Shown here: one piece after another, positions 17,931-28,933 of the stretch
Numbering within the stretch: position 1 is the first letter of the stretch
How the letters are laid out: each line of letters opens with the position of its first letter
NCBI RefSeq assembly: GCF_004768545.1
Contig: NZ_CP038635.1
Coordinates: 2,232,001-2,296,000 of the forward strand
Direction of reading: 5' to 3'
DNA from: Cupriavidus oxalaticus
Lineage (GTDB): Bacteria; Pseudomonadota; Gammaproteobacteria; Burkholderiales; Burkholderiaceae
DNA: 64,000 nt
Notes under the pieces: model-generated
What the model was told of the DNA's origin: nothing
The model's database searches: none
What the model saw: only the letters and a program-made list of their open reading frames with translations
Translations under genes and position numbers: made by a program

Positions 17931-20528
17931 TTAACGCTTGCGCGGGGTGCGCTTGGCGGCAGACTTGCCGGCCGTCTTGGCGGGACGCGACTTCGACGCC
18001 GGCTTGCGCGGCTTCTCCAGGTGCGCGGGCTTGGGCTTGGCCGCGCGCTTGGCCGGCTTGCCGCCGGTCCTGACGTGCGGCTTGAGCGGAGTGATCACCG
18101 CTTCGAACACCGGCTGCTCCTCGATCACGCGGTCGAGCGTCTCGTCGAACGACTCTTCCGGCTTGGACGAACCGCCCAGCAGCGCCGCCAGCTGGCGCCC
18201 CTTCTTGCGCGCCGGCACCGCATGGGCGGCCGGGACGCGCGGCTGGGTGTCGGCACCGGTTGCGCGCGCACGCAAGGTCTTGGCCGACGGTTCCTGCACC
18301 AGGCGGAAGTCGATCTTGCGAGCATCGAGGTCCACACGAGAGACCTGCACGCGCACGCGGTCGGTCAGGCGATAGCGGATGCCGGTGCGCTCGCCGCGCA
18401 GTTCGTTGCGCGCCTCGTCGTACTGGAAGTAATCGCTGCCCAGTTCGGTCACGTGCACCAGCCCTTCGACATACAGCTCGTCGAGCTGCACGAAGATGCC
18501 GAACGACGTCACGGCGCTGACGGTGCCGGCAAAATCGCTGCCCAGCTTGTCGCGCATGAAGTAGCACTTGAGCCAGGCCTCGACATCGCGCGAAGCCTCG
18601 TCGGCACGGCGCTCGTTGGCCGAGCAATGCAGGCCGAGCTCGTCCCAGATCGCCTCGTTGCGCTTGGCGCGCGCCGCGGCGAGCTCCGCCTTCTGCTCGG
18701 CGTCCTTGGCCTGCAGGCGGCGCGCCTTAGGCGAGATCGCGGTATTCAGCTCGGTGCCGTGGGCAAACGCCGGCTGGTACTTGGTATGCGCCAGCACCGC
18801 CTTGATCGCGCGGTGCACCAGCAGGTCGGGATAGCGGCGGATCGGGCTGGTGAAGTGCGCGTAGGCCCCGTACGCCAGGCCGAAGTGGCCGATATTGTCT
18901 GGGCTGTACACCGCCTGCTGCATCGAGCGCAGCAGCATGGTCTGCAGCATCGGCGCATCGGGGCGGGACTTGATCTTGTCCATCACCTCGGCATAGTCGG
19001 ACGCCTGCGGCTTGTCGCCGCCGCCCAGCGACAGGCCGGCGGTCTTCAGGAACTCGCGCAGGTTCTTCAGCTTCTCTTCGCTGGGGCCGGCGTGGATGCG
19101 GTACAGCGCCGGGTGCTTGAAGCGCTCGAGGAAATCCGCCGCGCACACGTTGGCGGTCAGCATGCATTCCTCGATCAGCCGGTGCGCATCGTTGCGGGTG
19201 CGCGGCAGGATCTGTTCGATCTTGCCCTGCGCATTGCAGACGATATAGGTCTCGGTGGTGTCGAAGTCGATCGCGCCGCGCTCGCGCCGCGCCTTCAGCA
19301 GGACCTGGAACAGCTCGTACAGGTTCTGCAGGTGCGGCACCAGTTCGGCGCGCTTGTGCGCCTCGGGACCCTTGGTGTTGGACAGGACCGACCAGACCTC
19401 GTTGTAGGTCAGGCGCGCGGTCGAGTGCATCACCGCGGGATAGAACTGGTAGCCCTTGAGTTCGCCCTTGGCCGTGAGCACCGCATCGCAGACCATGCAC
19501 AGCCGGTCGACGTTGGGATTGAGCGAGCACAGCCCGTTGGACAGCTTCTCCGGCAGCATCGGAATCACGCGGCGGGGGAAGTAGACCGAGGTGGCGCGGT
19601 CCAGCGCATCGGCATCCAGCGGCGTGCCGGGGCGCACGTAGTGCGACACATCGGCGATCGCCACGATCAGGCGCCAGCCCTTGGCACGGCCGATCTTGAC
19701 CGGCTCGCAGTAGACCGCGTCGTCGAAGTCGCGCGCGTCTTCGCCGTCGATGGTCACCAGCGGAATGTCACGCAGGTCGATGCGGTGGTCCAGGTCGGCC
19801 TGGCGTACTTCGTCCGGCAACGCGGCGGCTTCCTTGGCCGCGGTCGGCGAGAAGGCATGCGGCACGCCATACTTGCGCACCGCGATCTCGATCTCCATGC
19901 CGGGATCGTCGATCTCGCCGAGGATCTCCACCACGCGGCCCACCGGCTGCACATAGCGGTCGGGATATTCGATCAGCTCGACGCTGACCACCTGCCCCAC
20001 GCGGGCCTTACCCTGCGCCTTGGGCGGAATCAGGATGTCCTGGCTGATGCGCTTGTCTTCCGGTGCGACCACCAGCACGCCGCCCTCGCTGAGTAGCCGC
20101 CCGATCACGTAGCGGTTGGCGCGCTCGATGATCTCGACGATCTGGCCCTCGGGCCGGCCGCGGCGGTCGTAGCCCACCACGCGCACTTGCGCGCGGTCGT
20201 TGTGCATGGCCTTCTGCAGTTCGCGCTCGGGCAGGAAGATATCGTCCTCGCCATCGTCGCGGATCAGGAAGCCGAAGCCGTCGCGGTGGCCCTGCACGCG
20301 GCCGGTGACGAAGTTGGGCTGGTGGGCCAGTTCATAGCGGCCCTTGCGGTTCAGTTCGATCTGGCCGTCGCGTTCCATCGCTGCCAGGCGCTTCTGGAAG
20401 CCGTCATGCTCCTTGCGCGTGACCGACAGGGCCTTGGCGATATCGCCTGCCGACTGCGGAGATCCCGACGTTCTCAGCACGCCCAGGATTTCTTCCCGGC
20501 TGGGGATCGGATAGTTGTTCTGATTCAA
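17931..20528 (-). CDS. rnr: Ribonuclease R
   Basis: This 3'-5' exoribonuclease of about 865 residues degrades structured RNA and takes part in rRNA and tmRNA-linked decay. It has an N-terminal helix-turn-helix (IPSREEILGVLRT), cold-shock domains, the RNB catalytic core with the conserved DFDDAV aspartates, and an S1 domain. A long Lys/Arg/Ala/Pro-rich tail (last 60 residues) is expected to bind RNA. No ATG fits: the open frame would run back through tRNA-Leu. A TTG at 20526-20528 (start of LNQNNYPIP) is the best start; a TTG at 20552 is the alternative. Confidence 0.93.
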   Translation of the reverse strand: MNQNNYPIPSREEILGVLRTSGSPQSAGDIAKALSVTRKEHDGFQKRLAAMERDGQIELNRKGRYELAHQPNFVTGRVQGHRDGFGFLIRDDGEDDIFLPERELQKAMHNDRAQVRVVGYDRRGRPEGQIVEIIERANRYVIGRLLSEGGVLVVAPEDKRISQDILIPPKAQGKARVGQVVSVELIEYPDRYVQPVGRVVEILGEIDDPGMEIEIAVRKYGVPHAFSPTAAKEAAALPDEVRQADLDHRIDLRDIPLVTIDGEDARDFDDAVYCEPVKIGRAKGWRLIVAIADVSHYVRPGTPLDADALDRATSVYFPRRVIPMLPEKLSNGLCSLNPNVDRLCMVCDAVLTAKGELKGYQFYPAVMHSTARLTYNEVWSVLSNTKGPEAHKRAELVPHLQNLYELFQVLLKARRERGAIDFDTTETYIVCNAQGKIEQILPRTRNDAHRLIEECMLTANVCAADFLERFKHPALYRIHAGPSEEKLKNLREFLKTAGLSLGGGDKPQASDYAEVMDKIKSRPDAPMLQTMLLRSMQQAVYSPDNIGHFGLAYGAYAHFTSPIRRYPDLLVHRAIKAVLAHTKYQPAFAHGTELNTAISPKARRLQAKDAEQKAELAAARAKRNEAIWDELGLHCSANERRADEASRDVEAWLKCYFMRDKLGSDFAGTVSAVTSFGIFVQLDELYVEGLVHVTELGSDYFQYDEARNELRGERTGIRYRLTDRVRVQVSRVDLDARKIDFRLVQEPSAKTLRARATGADTQPRVPAAHAVPARKKGRQLAALLGGSSKPEESFDETLDRVIEEQPVFEAVITPLKPHVRTGGKPAKRAAKPKPAHLEKPRKPASKSRPAKTAGKSAAKRTPRKR

Positions 20529-20545
20529 TTTTTTCTGGAAACTAT

Positions 20546-20573
20546 TTGACAAAATTCTCGCGCTCTCTATAAT
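20546..20573 (+). promoter_or_regulatory. Consensus sigma-70 promoter of tRNA-Leu
   Basis: TTGACA (20546-20551) and TATAAT (20568-20573) are both perfect hexamers with a 16-base spacer. The predicted start is near 20580, about 19 bases before the mature tRNA. The promoter overlaps the possible rnr start region on the other strand. Confidence 0.92.
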
Positions 20574-20598
20574 GAGCGCTTCGGTTGTTTCGACACCT

Positions 20599-20685
20599 GC
20601 CCAGGTGGCGGAATTGGTAGACGCACTAGGTTCAGGTCCTAGCGGTGGCAACACTGTGGAGGTTCGAGTCCTCTCCTGGGCACCA
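20599..20685 (+). tRNA. leuW: tRNA-Leu (anticodon CAG)
   Basis: The 87-base class II tRNA has a perfect 7-bp acceptor stem (GCCCAGG with CCTGGGC), an encoded CCA end, the D-loop GAATTGGTAGA, anticodon loop TTCAGGT, a long variable arm and the GGTTCGAGTCC T-arm. It reads CUG, a heavily used leucine codon in this GC-rich genome. A consensus promoter and a strong terminator flank it, so it is a single-gene unit. The symbol is by analogy with other genomes. Confidence 0.96.
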
Positions 20686-20696
20686 GATCACCGGGA

Positions 20697-20735
20697 AACC
20701 CGCAGCGCTTTCGAGCCCTGCGGGTTTTTTGTTTT
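20697..20735 (+). terminator. Terminator of tRNA-Leu
   Basis: A 9-bp stem (AACCCGCAG with CTGCGGGTT) with a 12-base loop is followed by TTTTGTTTT, 11 bases past the tRNA CCA end. Confidence 0.9.
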
Positions 20736-21011
20736 CGGCGCTTTGTTGGCGTACCAGATCCGGCAACTTCCACTCCTTGCTTGGCGGCAACTTGCCGCGG
20801 TGTCATACATCAGCGTACGGGTTTTCTCCCGCCCTTGGAACCGCGCACAATTGCCTTGCGCGGCAACCGAACCACATCGGTCCGGCAATGCCGAGGAGTG
20901 TAACAGCTTCAGTGGCGATTCCGGCATTCCGCGGGCACGGCCGGCTACCGACGCCACCGGTTCCCGTGCCGCGCGGCGGGCGCCGCGGGCACAGATGAAG
21001 CGGGACGACGC
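20736..21011. other. Non-coding stretch between tRNA-Leu and the phosphoribosyltransferase
   Basis: No credible gene, RNA or repeat was seen here. Open frames through it lack family resemblance or start signals. Confidence 0.6.
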
Positions 21012-21581
21012 TCAGGCGCTCGCGTCGTCGTCGAGCAGGCTGGCGCGCTTGCCGCGCTTGAGCCAGGCGCCCAGGTTGTGGGGACGCAGCGTGTCGTACT
21101 CTTCGAACGGCTGGTGGATCCAGGGGTTCGACGGCAGGAAGGTCACGTGATAGTCCGGCTCGATCTTCGAGCAGGCCTTGTACCACAGCACCGCCGAGCG
21201 CACCTCGGTCACCGCCGGATAGCGCTCCTTCAGGTGGCGGCCCACGCGTTCCAGCGTGATGCCCGAATCGACCAGGTCGTCGACCAGCAGGATCTTGCCC
21301 GACAGCTCGCCGCGCGTCATTGTGATGTATTGCGCGATATCCAGGTCGCCCTGCTGCGTGCCAGCCGCCTCGCGATAGCTGCTGGTAGCCAGGATCGCCA
21401 GCGGCACGTCGAAGATGCGCGACATCTGGTCGCCCACGCGCAGGCCGCCGCGCGCCAGGCACAGGATCTTGTCGAACTTCCAGCCAGACTCATGCACGTT
21501 CAGCGACAGGCGTGCGATCAGGCGGTGGTATTCGTCCCACGAGACCCACAGGTTCTCTTCATCGTTGGTTGGCAGGTTCAT
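21012..21581 (-). CDS. Phosphoribosyltransferase (purine salvage type)
   Basis: This 189-residue PRTase carries the PRPP-binding loop ILLVDDLVDSGIT near residues 98-110, and RGGLRVGDQMS earlier. It would transfer ribose-phosphate to a nucleobase, probably hypoxanthine, guanine or xanthine; the base cannot be fixed from the motif. It follows purA in the same direction with a 147-base gap holding two hairpins. The pairing with purA supports a purine role. The C-terminus is Lys/Arg then Asp/Ala rich. Confidence 0.88.
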   Translation of the reverse strand: MNLPTNDEENLWVSWDEYHRLIARLSLNVHESGWKFDKILCLARGGLRVGDQMSRIFDVPLAILATSSYREAAGTQQGDLDIAQYITMTRGELSGKILLVDDLVDSGITLERVGRHLKERYPAVTEVRSAVLWYKACSKIEPDYHVTFLPSNPWIHQPFEEYDTLRPHNLGAWLKRGKRASLLDDDASA

Positions 21582-21677
21582 CGTTTTGCTCTAGATATCT
21601 TCGTGGCCCGTTGGCCCGGATGGCCCGGATGGCAAATAAGGCTCGGCCCGCTTGCGCGGGCCGATGGTCTGTTGCAG

Positions 21678-21702
21678 GCCGCGGCGTTCGTGACGCCGCG
21701 GC
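21678..21702 (-). terminator. Hairpin between purA and the phosphoribosyltransferase
   Basis: A 10-bp perfect stem (GCCGCGGCGT and its complement) encloses a 5-base loop, about 27 bases past the purA stop. A second hairpin (CGGCCCG with CGGGCCG) lies just beyond it near 21650. Neither has a T-run. Confidence 0.5.
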
Positions 21703-21728
21703 ACTACGTCATGCTTCTGGTTGCCGGG

Positions 21729-23087
<1,359 letters not shown>

Positions 23088-23154
23088 TTAAAAACGTATT
23101 CTACTCTTGTTGCAGGGCGATTCCCGATTTTTGGGCGGGATTGCTCGCCCGGCG

Positions 23155-24306
23155 TCAGCGCGGCACCACGGCCCAGCCGGAATCCTGGCGCACCAGCTGG
23201 CGATCACAGTTGAATTCGTCGAGCTCGTGAGTATGGCCCGGCAACGACTGGATCACGATCTCGCCAGCGGCACGCAGCGCGGAAATCGCGGCACGCAGTG
23301 CCGGATCCGCATCCCAGGGCGCGAAAATCGCCTGGGCGCGCACTTCCACCGGTGACAGCGACGCCACTTCGCGCAGGTCGAGCGAAAAGCCCGTCGCCGG
23401 GCGGGCGCGGCCGAAGGCTTCGCCCACCTTGTCATAGCGCCCGCCGCGGGCCACGTAGTTGGGCAGGCCCGCCACATAGGCGGCGAACATCACACCGCTG
23501 TGATAGTGGTAACCGCGCAGGTCCGACAGGTCGATATTGACGCTGGCGCCACGCACCTGCACCGCCAGCGCGGCCAGTTCGTCCAGCGCGCGGCCGATCG
23601 CCGGGCTCGGCGGCAGCGTGGCGCGGGCGCGGTCCAGCACTTCGACCCCGCCGTACAGCGTCGGCAGCGCCAGCAGCGCATCGCGTTCGGTCTGCGGCAT
23701 GCCCACGGTCAGCTCGCGCAGCGCGGGCACGTCCTTGGTCTCGAGCGCGGCAAAGAGTGCGTCCTCGATCTTGCGGATCGACGGCAGTCCGGCCAGCAGC
23801 GCTTCCAGGATGCCGGCGTGGCACAGGTCGATGCGGATCTCCGACAGGCCCGCAGCCTGCAGCGCAGCCAGCATCAGCTCCTGGATCTCGACGTCGGCTT
23901 CGAGGCCGGCGTGGCCGTAGATTTCGGCACCGATCTGGATCGGCTCGCGCGTGGCATGGAAGCCCGCCGGCCGCGCATGCAGCACGTTGCCGGCATAGCA
24001 CAGGCGCGTCACGCCTGGCCGGTTCAGCAGGTGGGCGTCGATGCGCGCCACCTGCGGCGTGATATCGGCGCGCAGGCCCATGGTGCGGCCCGACAGCTGG
24101 TCCACCAGCTTGAGCGTGCGCAGGTCCAGGTCATGCCCGGTGCCGGTCAGCAGCGACTCCAGGTATTCCAGCATCGGCGGCATGACCAGCTCGTAGCCGT
24201 AGGTGCGGAACAGGTCCAGCATGCGGCGACGCAGTTCTTCGATCTTGCGCGCTTCCGACGGCAGCACGTCGGCAATGTTTTCTGGTAGCAGCCAATGGTT
24301 GGACAT
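23155..24306 (-). CDS. hisZ: ATP phosphoribosyltransferase regulatory subunit
   Basis: This 383-residue HisZ is a histidyl-tRNA-synthetase-like protein lacking aminoacylation function. It pairs with short-form HisG to form the first enzyme of histidine synthesis. The class II fold shows [31 protein letters not shown] and a C-terminal [10 protein letters not shown] region. The start at 24304-24306 ([16 protein letters not shown]) fits the family; an ATG seven codons upstream is possible. hisG is not in the window. A strong hairpin separates it from the hflC stop. Confidence 0.94.
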   Translation of the reverse strand: MSNHWLLPENIADVLPSEARKIEELRRRMLDLFRTYGYELVMPPMLEYLESLLTGTGHDLDLRTLKLVDQLSGRTMGLRADITPQVARIDAHLLNRPGVTRLCYAGNVLHARPAGFHATREPIQIGAEIYGHAGLEADVEIQELMLAALQAAGLSEIRIDLCHAGILEALLAGLPSIRKIEDALFAALETKDVPALRELTVGMPQTERDALLALPTLYGGVEVLDRARATLPPSPAIGRALDELAALAVQVRGASVNIDLSDLRGYHYHSGVMFAAYVAGLPNYVARGGRYDKVGEAFGRARPATGFSLDLREVASLSPVEVRAQAIFAPWDADPALRAAISALRAAGEIVIQSLPGHTHELDEFNCDRQLVRQDSGWAVVPR

Positions 24307-24443
24307 GGTGAATCTCTTCTCGGTCATTCGGTTACCCCGCGGGCTCCGCGCCCGCGGTGCCGGGCCACGCCCGGGCACATTGTTGCCGCAGCCCTGCCTC
24401 TCCGCGCGCCCGGTCCATCACTCGGCAATGATGGCTCCAGCCG

Positions 24444-24473
24444 GACAAAACCCCGGCAAGCCGGGGTTTTGTC
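24444..24473. terminator. Terminator-like hairpin after hflC
   Basis: A 13-bp perfect inverted repeat (GACAAAACCCCGG and its partner) closes on a 4-base loop, with A and T runs inside the stem. It sits 28 bases past the hflC stop and should separate hflX-K-C transcripts from hisZ. Confidence 0.8.
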
Positions 24474-24500
24474 AATTCGCCACACGGACAAGCGGACGTT

Positions 24501-25409
24501 CTAGCGCTTGCCTCCGGACCCGCCGGACGCGGCCGCCGCGGCGCCGCCGCTGGAACGCATATAGCGGAAGAACTCGGAATTGGGCTCCAGCACCAGCACG
24601 TCGCGCTTGTCGCGGAAGGTGTTGCGATACGCTTCCATGCTGCGCCAGAACTGCGCGAACTGCGGGTCGCGGCCAAAGGCATCGCCGTAGATCTGCGACG
24701 CCTTGGCATCGCCGTTGCCCTTGATCACCTGGGCATCGCGATAGGCCTCGGCCAGCACCACTTCGCGCTGGCGGTCGGCGTCGGCGCGGATCTTTTCGCC
24801 CTCGGCGGCGCCGGTGGAGCGCAGCTCGTTGGCCACGCGCTTGCGCTCGGCCTCCATGCGGCGGTACACCGATTCGCTGATCGCCGGCAGCAGGTCGACG
24901 CGCTTCAGGCGCACGTCCAGGATCTCGACACCCACCGACTTGGCGTATTCGACCATGCCGCTGCGGATGGCCTGCATCACCTGCTCGCGCTCGCCCGCGA
25001 CCACGTCGGCCACGGTGCGCCTGCCGAACTCCTCGCGCGCCACGGCATCGATACGCTGGGTCATGCGGTCCTGGGCGCCGCGCAGGTTGCCGCCGAAGGC
25101 GACGAAGAACTTGCGCGGATCGGTGATGCGCCACTTGACGAACCAGTCCACCACCATGCTCTTCTTCTCGGCGGTCAGGAAGCGCTCGTTGGCGGCCACG
25201 TCGATGGTCTGCAGGCGGCGGTCCATGAAGACCACGTTCTGGAACGGCGGCGGCAGCTTGAAATGCAGGCCGGGCTCGCGCACCACCTGCTTGATCTCGC
25301 CGAAGGCGAACACCACGGCGTACTGGCGCTGGTCGACCACGAACAGCATCGACGACAGCACGGCCAGCAGGATGAAAAAGCCGATCGCGAAGGAAATCAG
25401 TCGGTTCAT
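24501..25409 (-). CDS. hflC: FtsH-modulating membrane protein HflC
   Basis: This 302-residue band-7/SPFH protein has one N-terminal membrane segment (ISFAIGFFILLAVLSSMLFVVD, residues about 5-26), then the SPFH domain facing the periplasm and a coiled-coil tail ending in Gly/Ala/Ser. HflC joins HflK in a large cage around the FtsH protease and tunes its access to membrane substrates. It starts 11 bases after the hflK stop, as in other proteobacteria. The C-terminal SSGGAAAAASGG tail is low complexity. Confidence 0.96.
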   Translation of the reverse strand: MNRLISFAIGFFILLAVLSSMLFVVDQRQYAVVFAFGEIKQVVREPGLHFKLPPPFQNVVFMDRRLQTIDVAANERFLTAEKKSMVVDWFVKWRITDPRKFFVAFGGNLRGAQDRMTQRIDAVAREEFGRRTVADVVAGEREQVMQAIRSGMVEYAKSVGVEILDVRLKRVDLLPAISESVYRRMEAERKRVANELRSTGAAEGEKIRADADRQREVVLAEAYRDAQVIKGNGDAKASQIYGDAFGRDPQFAQFWRSMEAYRNTFRDKRDVLVLEPNSEFFRYMRSSGGAAAAASGGSGGKR

Positions 25410-25420
25410 GACGGGTCTCC

Positions 25421-26776
25421 TCAGCGCGAGTCGCGGTCACGGTTGCGCAGCGATTCGCGCGACCGGGTATCCGGCGAAGTCTCGGGAGCCGGCGCCGGCG
25501 TGCCGGCTCCCGGCTGGCCAGGGGTGGCCGCTCGGCCGTCGCCAGCTTGTGCCATCAGCTTGTCCAGCGGCAGGTAAAGAAGATTGTTGCCCTGGCGCGC
25601 GTCCACCAGCACCTTGGTCGAATTGGTGTAGATCTGCTGCATGGTTTCGAGATAGATCCGGTCGCGCGTCACCTGCGGCGCCTTGGCGTATTCGGCCTGC
25701 ACCGAGCGGAAGCGCGAGGCATCGCCCTCGGCCTGCGCCACCACGCGCGAGCGGTAGGCTTCGGCCTCTTCCATCAGGCGCGCCGCGGTACCCTTGGCGC
25801 GGGGGATGATGTCATTGGCATAGGCCTGGCCTTCGCTGATCGCGCGCTCGCGGTCCTGGCTGGCCTTGTTGACGTCATCGAACGCGGCCTGCACCTGCTC
25901 GGGCGGCTGCACGCTCTGCACGTTGACCGACAGCACGCGGATGCCAGTCTTGTAGGCCGACAGGATGGCCTGGATCGACTTGGCCAGCCCCTGCGCGATC
26001 TGCTCGCGGTTCTCGTACAGCACCGCATCCATCTTGTTGCGGCCGACGATCTCGCGCACCGAGGTCTCGGCGGCCTGGGTCACCAGCTCCTCGTCGCCGC
26101 CGCGGTCGGTCTTGTTGAAGAACAGGAACTCGGTCGCGTCCTGGATGACGTACTGCACGGTGAAGCGCACGTCGATGATGTTCTCGTCCTGCGTCAGCAT
26201 CGACGAGTCTTTCAGGTTGCTGTCCTTGATCGAGGTGGAACGGCCCACTTCGACCGAGCGCACCGCCGACAGGTTGACAACCTCGGCCGACTGGATCGGC
26301 CAGGGCAGCCGCCAGTTGATGCCGGGACCGGCCGAATACTTGAACTTGCCGAACTGCAGGATCACGGCGGTCTGGCCTTCCTGCACCATGAAGAAGCCGC
26401 TGGCCAGCCAGATGCCGACCACCGCGGCCACGATCACGCCGACGCCCACGCCCGAGCCCTTGCCCGGGGTGCGCGGGCCGCCGAATCCCTGGTTGCCGCC
26501 ACCGCCGTTTTCCTTGCGGCCGAGCAGGCCGTTCAGGCGGCGGTTGAAGTCGCGCCACAGTTCGTCCAGATCCGGCGGGCCGCCATCCTGCTGCGGGCGC
26601 TGGTTCTGCTGGCGGTTGTCGTCGCGGCCGTCCTTCTTGTCGTCGTCGTCACCATTGCGACCCCAGCGCGGATCGTTCAGCGAGAAGATGGCGCGCAGGC
26701 GCTGCCAGCCCGCGCGTGGCGCGAAGCGGCTGCCTGGTGTCAGGCTCGAATCAGCATTCCGGGGAAACTGGGGCAT
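25421..26776 (-). CDS. hflK: FtsH-modulating membrane protein HflK
   Basis: This 451-residue HflK has a long cytoplasmic lead-in rich in Asp, Lys, Gln and Gly (about residues 40-120), one membrane segment (VGVIVAAVVGIWLASGFFMV near 125-145), the SPFH domain and a Pro/Ala-rich tail. SLNDPRWGRN near residue 33 matches the usual HflK N-terminus, so translation may begin further in than the ATG at 26776. No clear Shine-Dalgarno is seen at either place. It works with HflC. Confidence 0.94.
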   Translation of the reverse strand: MPQFPRNADSSLTPGSRFAPRAGWQRLRAIFSLNDPRWGRNGDDDDKKDGRDDNRQQNQRPQQDGGPPDLDELWRDFNRRLNGLLGRKENGGGGNQGFGGPRTPGKGSGVGVGVIVAAVVGIWLASGFFMVQEGQTAVILQFGKFKYSAGPGINWRLPWPIQSAEVVNLSAVRSVEVGRSTSIKDSNLKDSSMLTQDENIIDVRFTVQYVIQDATEFLFFNKTDRGGDEELVTQAAETSVREIVGRNKMDAVLYENREQIAQGLAKSIQAILSAYKTGIRVLSVNVQSVQPPEQVQAAFDDVNKASQDRERAISEGQAYANDIIPRAKGTAARLMEEAEAYRSRVVAQAEGDASRFRSVQAEYAKAPQVTRDRIYLETMQQIYTNSTKVLVDARQGNNLLYLPLDKLMAQAGDGRAATPGQPGAGTPAPAPETSPDTRSRESLRNRDRDSR

Positions 26777-26948
26777 GAAGTGCACGGGTCCGGGGAAGTT
26801 TGTAACAGGGGGATTCTAGCAGTCATCTGCGCCACATTTACCCAAATCGCGACCAATCCGTGGAAAGGCGCTCCGAATCGGGCCGCAGATGCGCCGCTGC
26901 GGCACCACTGCGGCACCTGAGCCGCGCAAGACTCCGCGCTGGCCCGGC

Positions 26949-28193
26949 TCAGGGCCTGGCCCCCAGCTGGTCGTCGTCGGCGCCATCGCCTGCCAGATCG
27001 CCGCTGTCGCCGTTGCCCTCATACAGATGGGCGTCGCCCAGCCTCTGGTCGTAGGGCGCGGGCTCCGGCGGGCGGCTGGCCAGCCACTGGGCCACCTCGA
27101 CCACCGCTTCGCGCAGCGCATCCAGGCCGATCCCTTCGCGCGCGCTCAGGAACACCCGGGTGGGAATGCCGTCTTCATCGCGCTCGGTGCGCGGGCCCTG
27201 GTCCAGCAACTCGGGCGCCGCATCGATCTTGTTCATCACCACGATCTGCGGGATGTCGGACGCGTCGATCTCGGCCAGCACGCGGTTGACCTGTTCGATC
27301 TGCTCATGGCGCACCGGACTAGATGCATCGACCACATGGAGCAGCAGGTCGGCATGGACCGTTTCCTCGAGCGTGGCACGGAACGCCGCCACCAGCTGCG
27401 TGGGCAGGTCGCGGATAAATCCGACCGTGTCGCTCAGCACCACGTTGCCCAGCCCGTCCAGGAACAGCCGCCGCGAGGTGGTATCGAGCGTGGCGAACAG
27501 CTGGTCGGCGGCATAGGCGCGCGCCTTGGTCAGCGCGTTGAACAGCGTCGACTTGCCGGCATTGGTATAGCCCACCAGCGAAATGCTGAGCGTGTCGTTG
27601 CGCGCGCGTGCGCGCCGCTGCGTGCTGTGCTGGCGCTGCAGCCGCGAAAGGTCCGCCCTGAGCCGCTTGGCACGGTCGTCCAGCATGCGCCGGTCCAGCT
27701 CGAGCTGGCGCTCGCCGGGGCCGCCGCGCATGCCGATACCGCCCTTCTGCCGCTCCAGGTGGCTCCACGCGCGCACCAGCCGCGAGGCGCGGTACGTCAC
27801 CTGCGCCAGCTCGACCTGCACCTTGCCGACGTGGCTCTGCGCGCGCTGCCCGAAGATGTCCAGGATCAGGCCGGTACGGTCGATCACGTGGCGGTTCAGG
27901 AAGCGCTCGAGGTTACGCTGCTGCGCCGGGCTGAGTGCGTGGTTGAACACGACCACGTCGGCATCGAGCGCGTCGGCGGCTTCCTTCAGTTCCTCGGCCT
28001 TGCCCGAGCCGATAAACAGCGCCGGATCCGGCCGCGAGCGGCGGCCCGTCAGCGTATGCACCGGCAGCGAGCCGGCGGTGGAGGTCAGCAAGGCGAGCTC
28101 GCTGAGGCTTTCCTCGAAATCATGCTTGCCGAAATCGACGCCGACGAGGATGGCGCGCGACGGGGCAGTGTTGGAAGTAGCTCTGGGATCCAA
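26949..28193 (-). CDS. hflX: Ribosome-associated GTPase HflX
   Basis: This 414-residue GTPase has the HflX N-terminal domain, a coiled-coil linker (GMRGGPGERQLELDRR), then the G domain with GYTNAGKST (G1), DTVGFIRDLP (G3) and NKID (G4). HflX splits stalled or hibernating ribosomes, notably under heat stress. It lies between hfq and hflK, in the classic hfq-hflX-hflK-hflC order. An acidic Gly/Asp tail follows the conserved domain. Confidence 0.97.
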   Translation of the reverse strand: MDPRATSNTAPSRAILVGVDFGKHDFEESLSELALLTSTAGSLPVHTLTGRRSRPDPALFIGSGKAEELKEAADALDADVVVFNHALSPAQQRNLERFLNRHVIDRTGLILDIFGQRAQSHVGKVQVELAQVTYRASRLVRAWSHLERQKGGIGMRGGPGERQLELDRRMLDDRAKRLRADLSRLQRQHSTQRRARARNDTLSISLVGYTNAGKSTLFNALTKARAYAADQLFATLDTTSRRLFLDGLGNVVLSDTVGFIRDLPTQLVAAFRATLEETVHADLLLHVVDASSPVRHEQIEQVNRVLAEIDASDIPQIVVMNKIDAAPELLDQGPRTERDEDGIPTRVFLSAREGIGLDALREAVVEVAQWLASRPPEPAPYDQRLGDAHLYEGNGDSGDLAGDGADDDQLGARP

Positions 28194-28482
28194 GGGATGG
28201 CGCGAATGCGCTGGGAATTAGCGGTAGCGAGAGGAATAGCAAGGAATAGCGGAACGCTTTCCGATGGTTTCCAGGGATGGCCGGCGGAAGTCCCGCCCTG
28301 CCCTGTCCCCGGCCGGGATGGCTGCCCGCACCGGGCGGGAAGCCACGGCGGCGAGATGCGCGGCCGGTCCGGCAGGCACCGGCCGCGCTGGCGCACCGGT
28401 ACCGGGCATCGGTGCAACCCTGAAGGGCGCCAGGCCGATGCCTTGGGTCCGCGACCGCGGGTTGCCGCGGCCGTGAGGCAGA

Positions 28483-28722
28483 TCAGTTCTCGGAGGAATC
28501 ATCCACGCGGAAATTGACCGCGCGCGCCGGAACGACGGTGGAAATCGCATGCTTGTAAACCATCTGCGTCACAGTGTTACGCAGCAGCACGACGTACTGA
28601 TCGAACGATTCGATATTGCCTTGCAGCTTGATGCCATTGACGAGGTAGATGGACACCGGCACGTGCTCTTTGCGCAGCGCGTTCAGGAACGGGTCTTGTA
28701 GCAGTTGCCCTTTGTTGCTCAT
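28483..28722 (-). CDS. hfq: RNA chaperone Hfq
   Basis: This 79-residue Sm-like protein has the Sm1 region ([22 protein letters not shown]) and the Sm2 motif [10 protein letters not shown]. It forms a hexamer that pairs small RNAs with mRNAs. The ATG at 28720-28722 has GGAG 8 bases upstream and matches [14 protein letters not shown]; a longer open frame is not used. The C-terminus is short (VDDSSEN), typical of betaproteobacteria. A 289-base gap before hflX holds a weak GC hairpin near 28455. Confidence 0.97.
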   Translation of the reverse strand: MSNKGQLLQDPFLNALRKEHVPVSIYLVNGIKLQGNIESFDQYVVLLRNTVTQMVYKHAISTVVPARAVNFRVDDSSEN

Positions 28723-28933
28723 GGCACACTCCAAATTTATAGGTTTAGTGGTGAATGATGGGGATGGAACTCCCCGGTTCAAGTCAAGCGGCGCAAAAAC
28801 GCGCCAGAAAAAAGATCAAAAACGGTACCAAGTCGGCGTCAATGCACAGGGAACCCCCTGCTACCGTGAATTTAGCCGCAGTTCCAAACGAACGCAAACG
28901 AAAACTGGCCCCGCCAAGGATCCGATTCCGGAC

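Noticed and set aside
20529-20654. N-terminal extension of rnr through tRNA-Leu
   Set aside because: It would be antisense to the tRNA and its promoter, and the added residues do not resemble RNase R.
24307-24500. Small DUF2065-type gene expected between hflC and hisZ in some relatives
   Set aside because: The gap is short and contains only a terminator hairpin; no suitable open frame was found.
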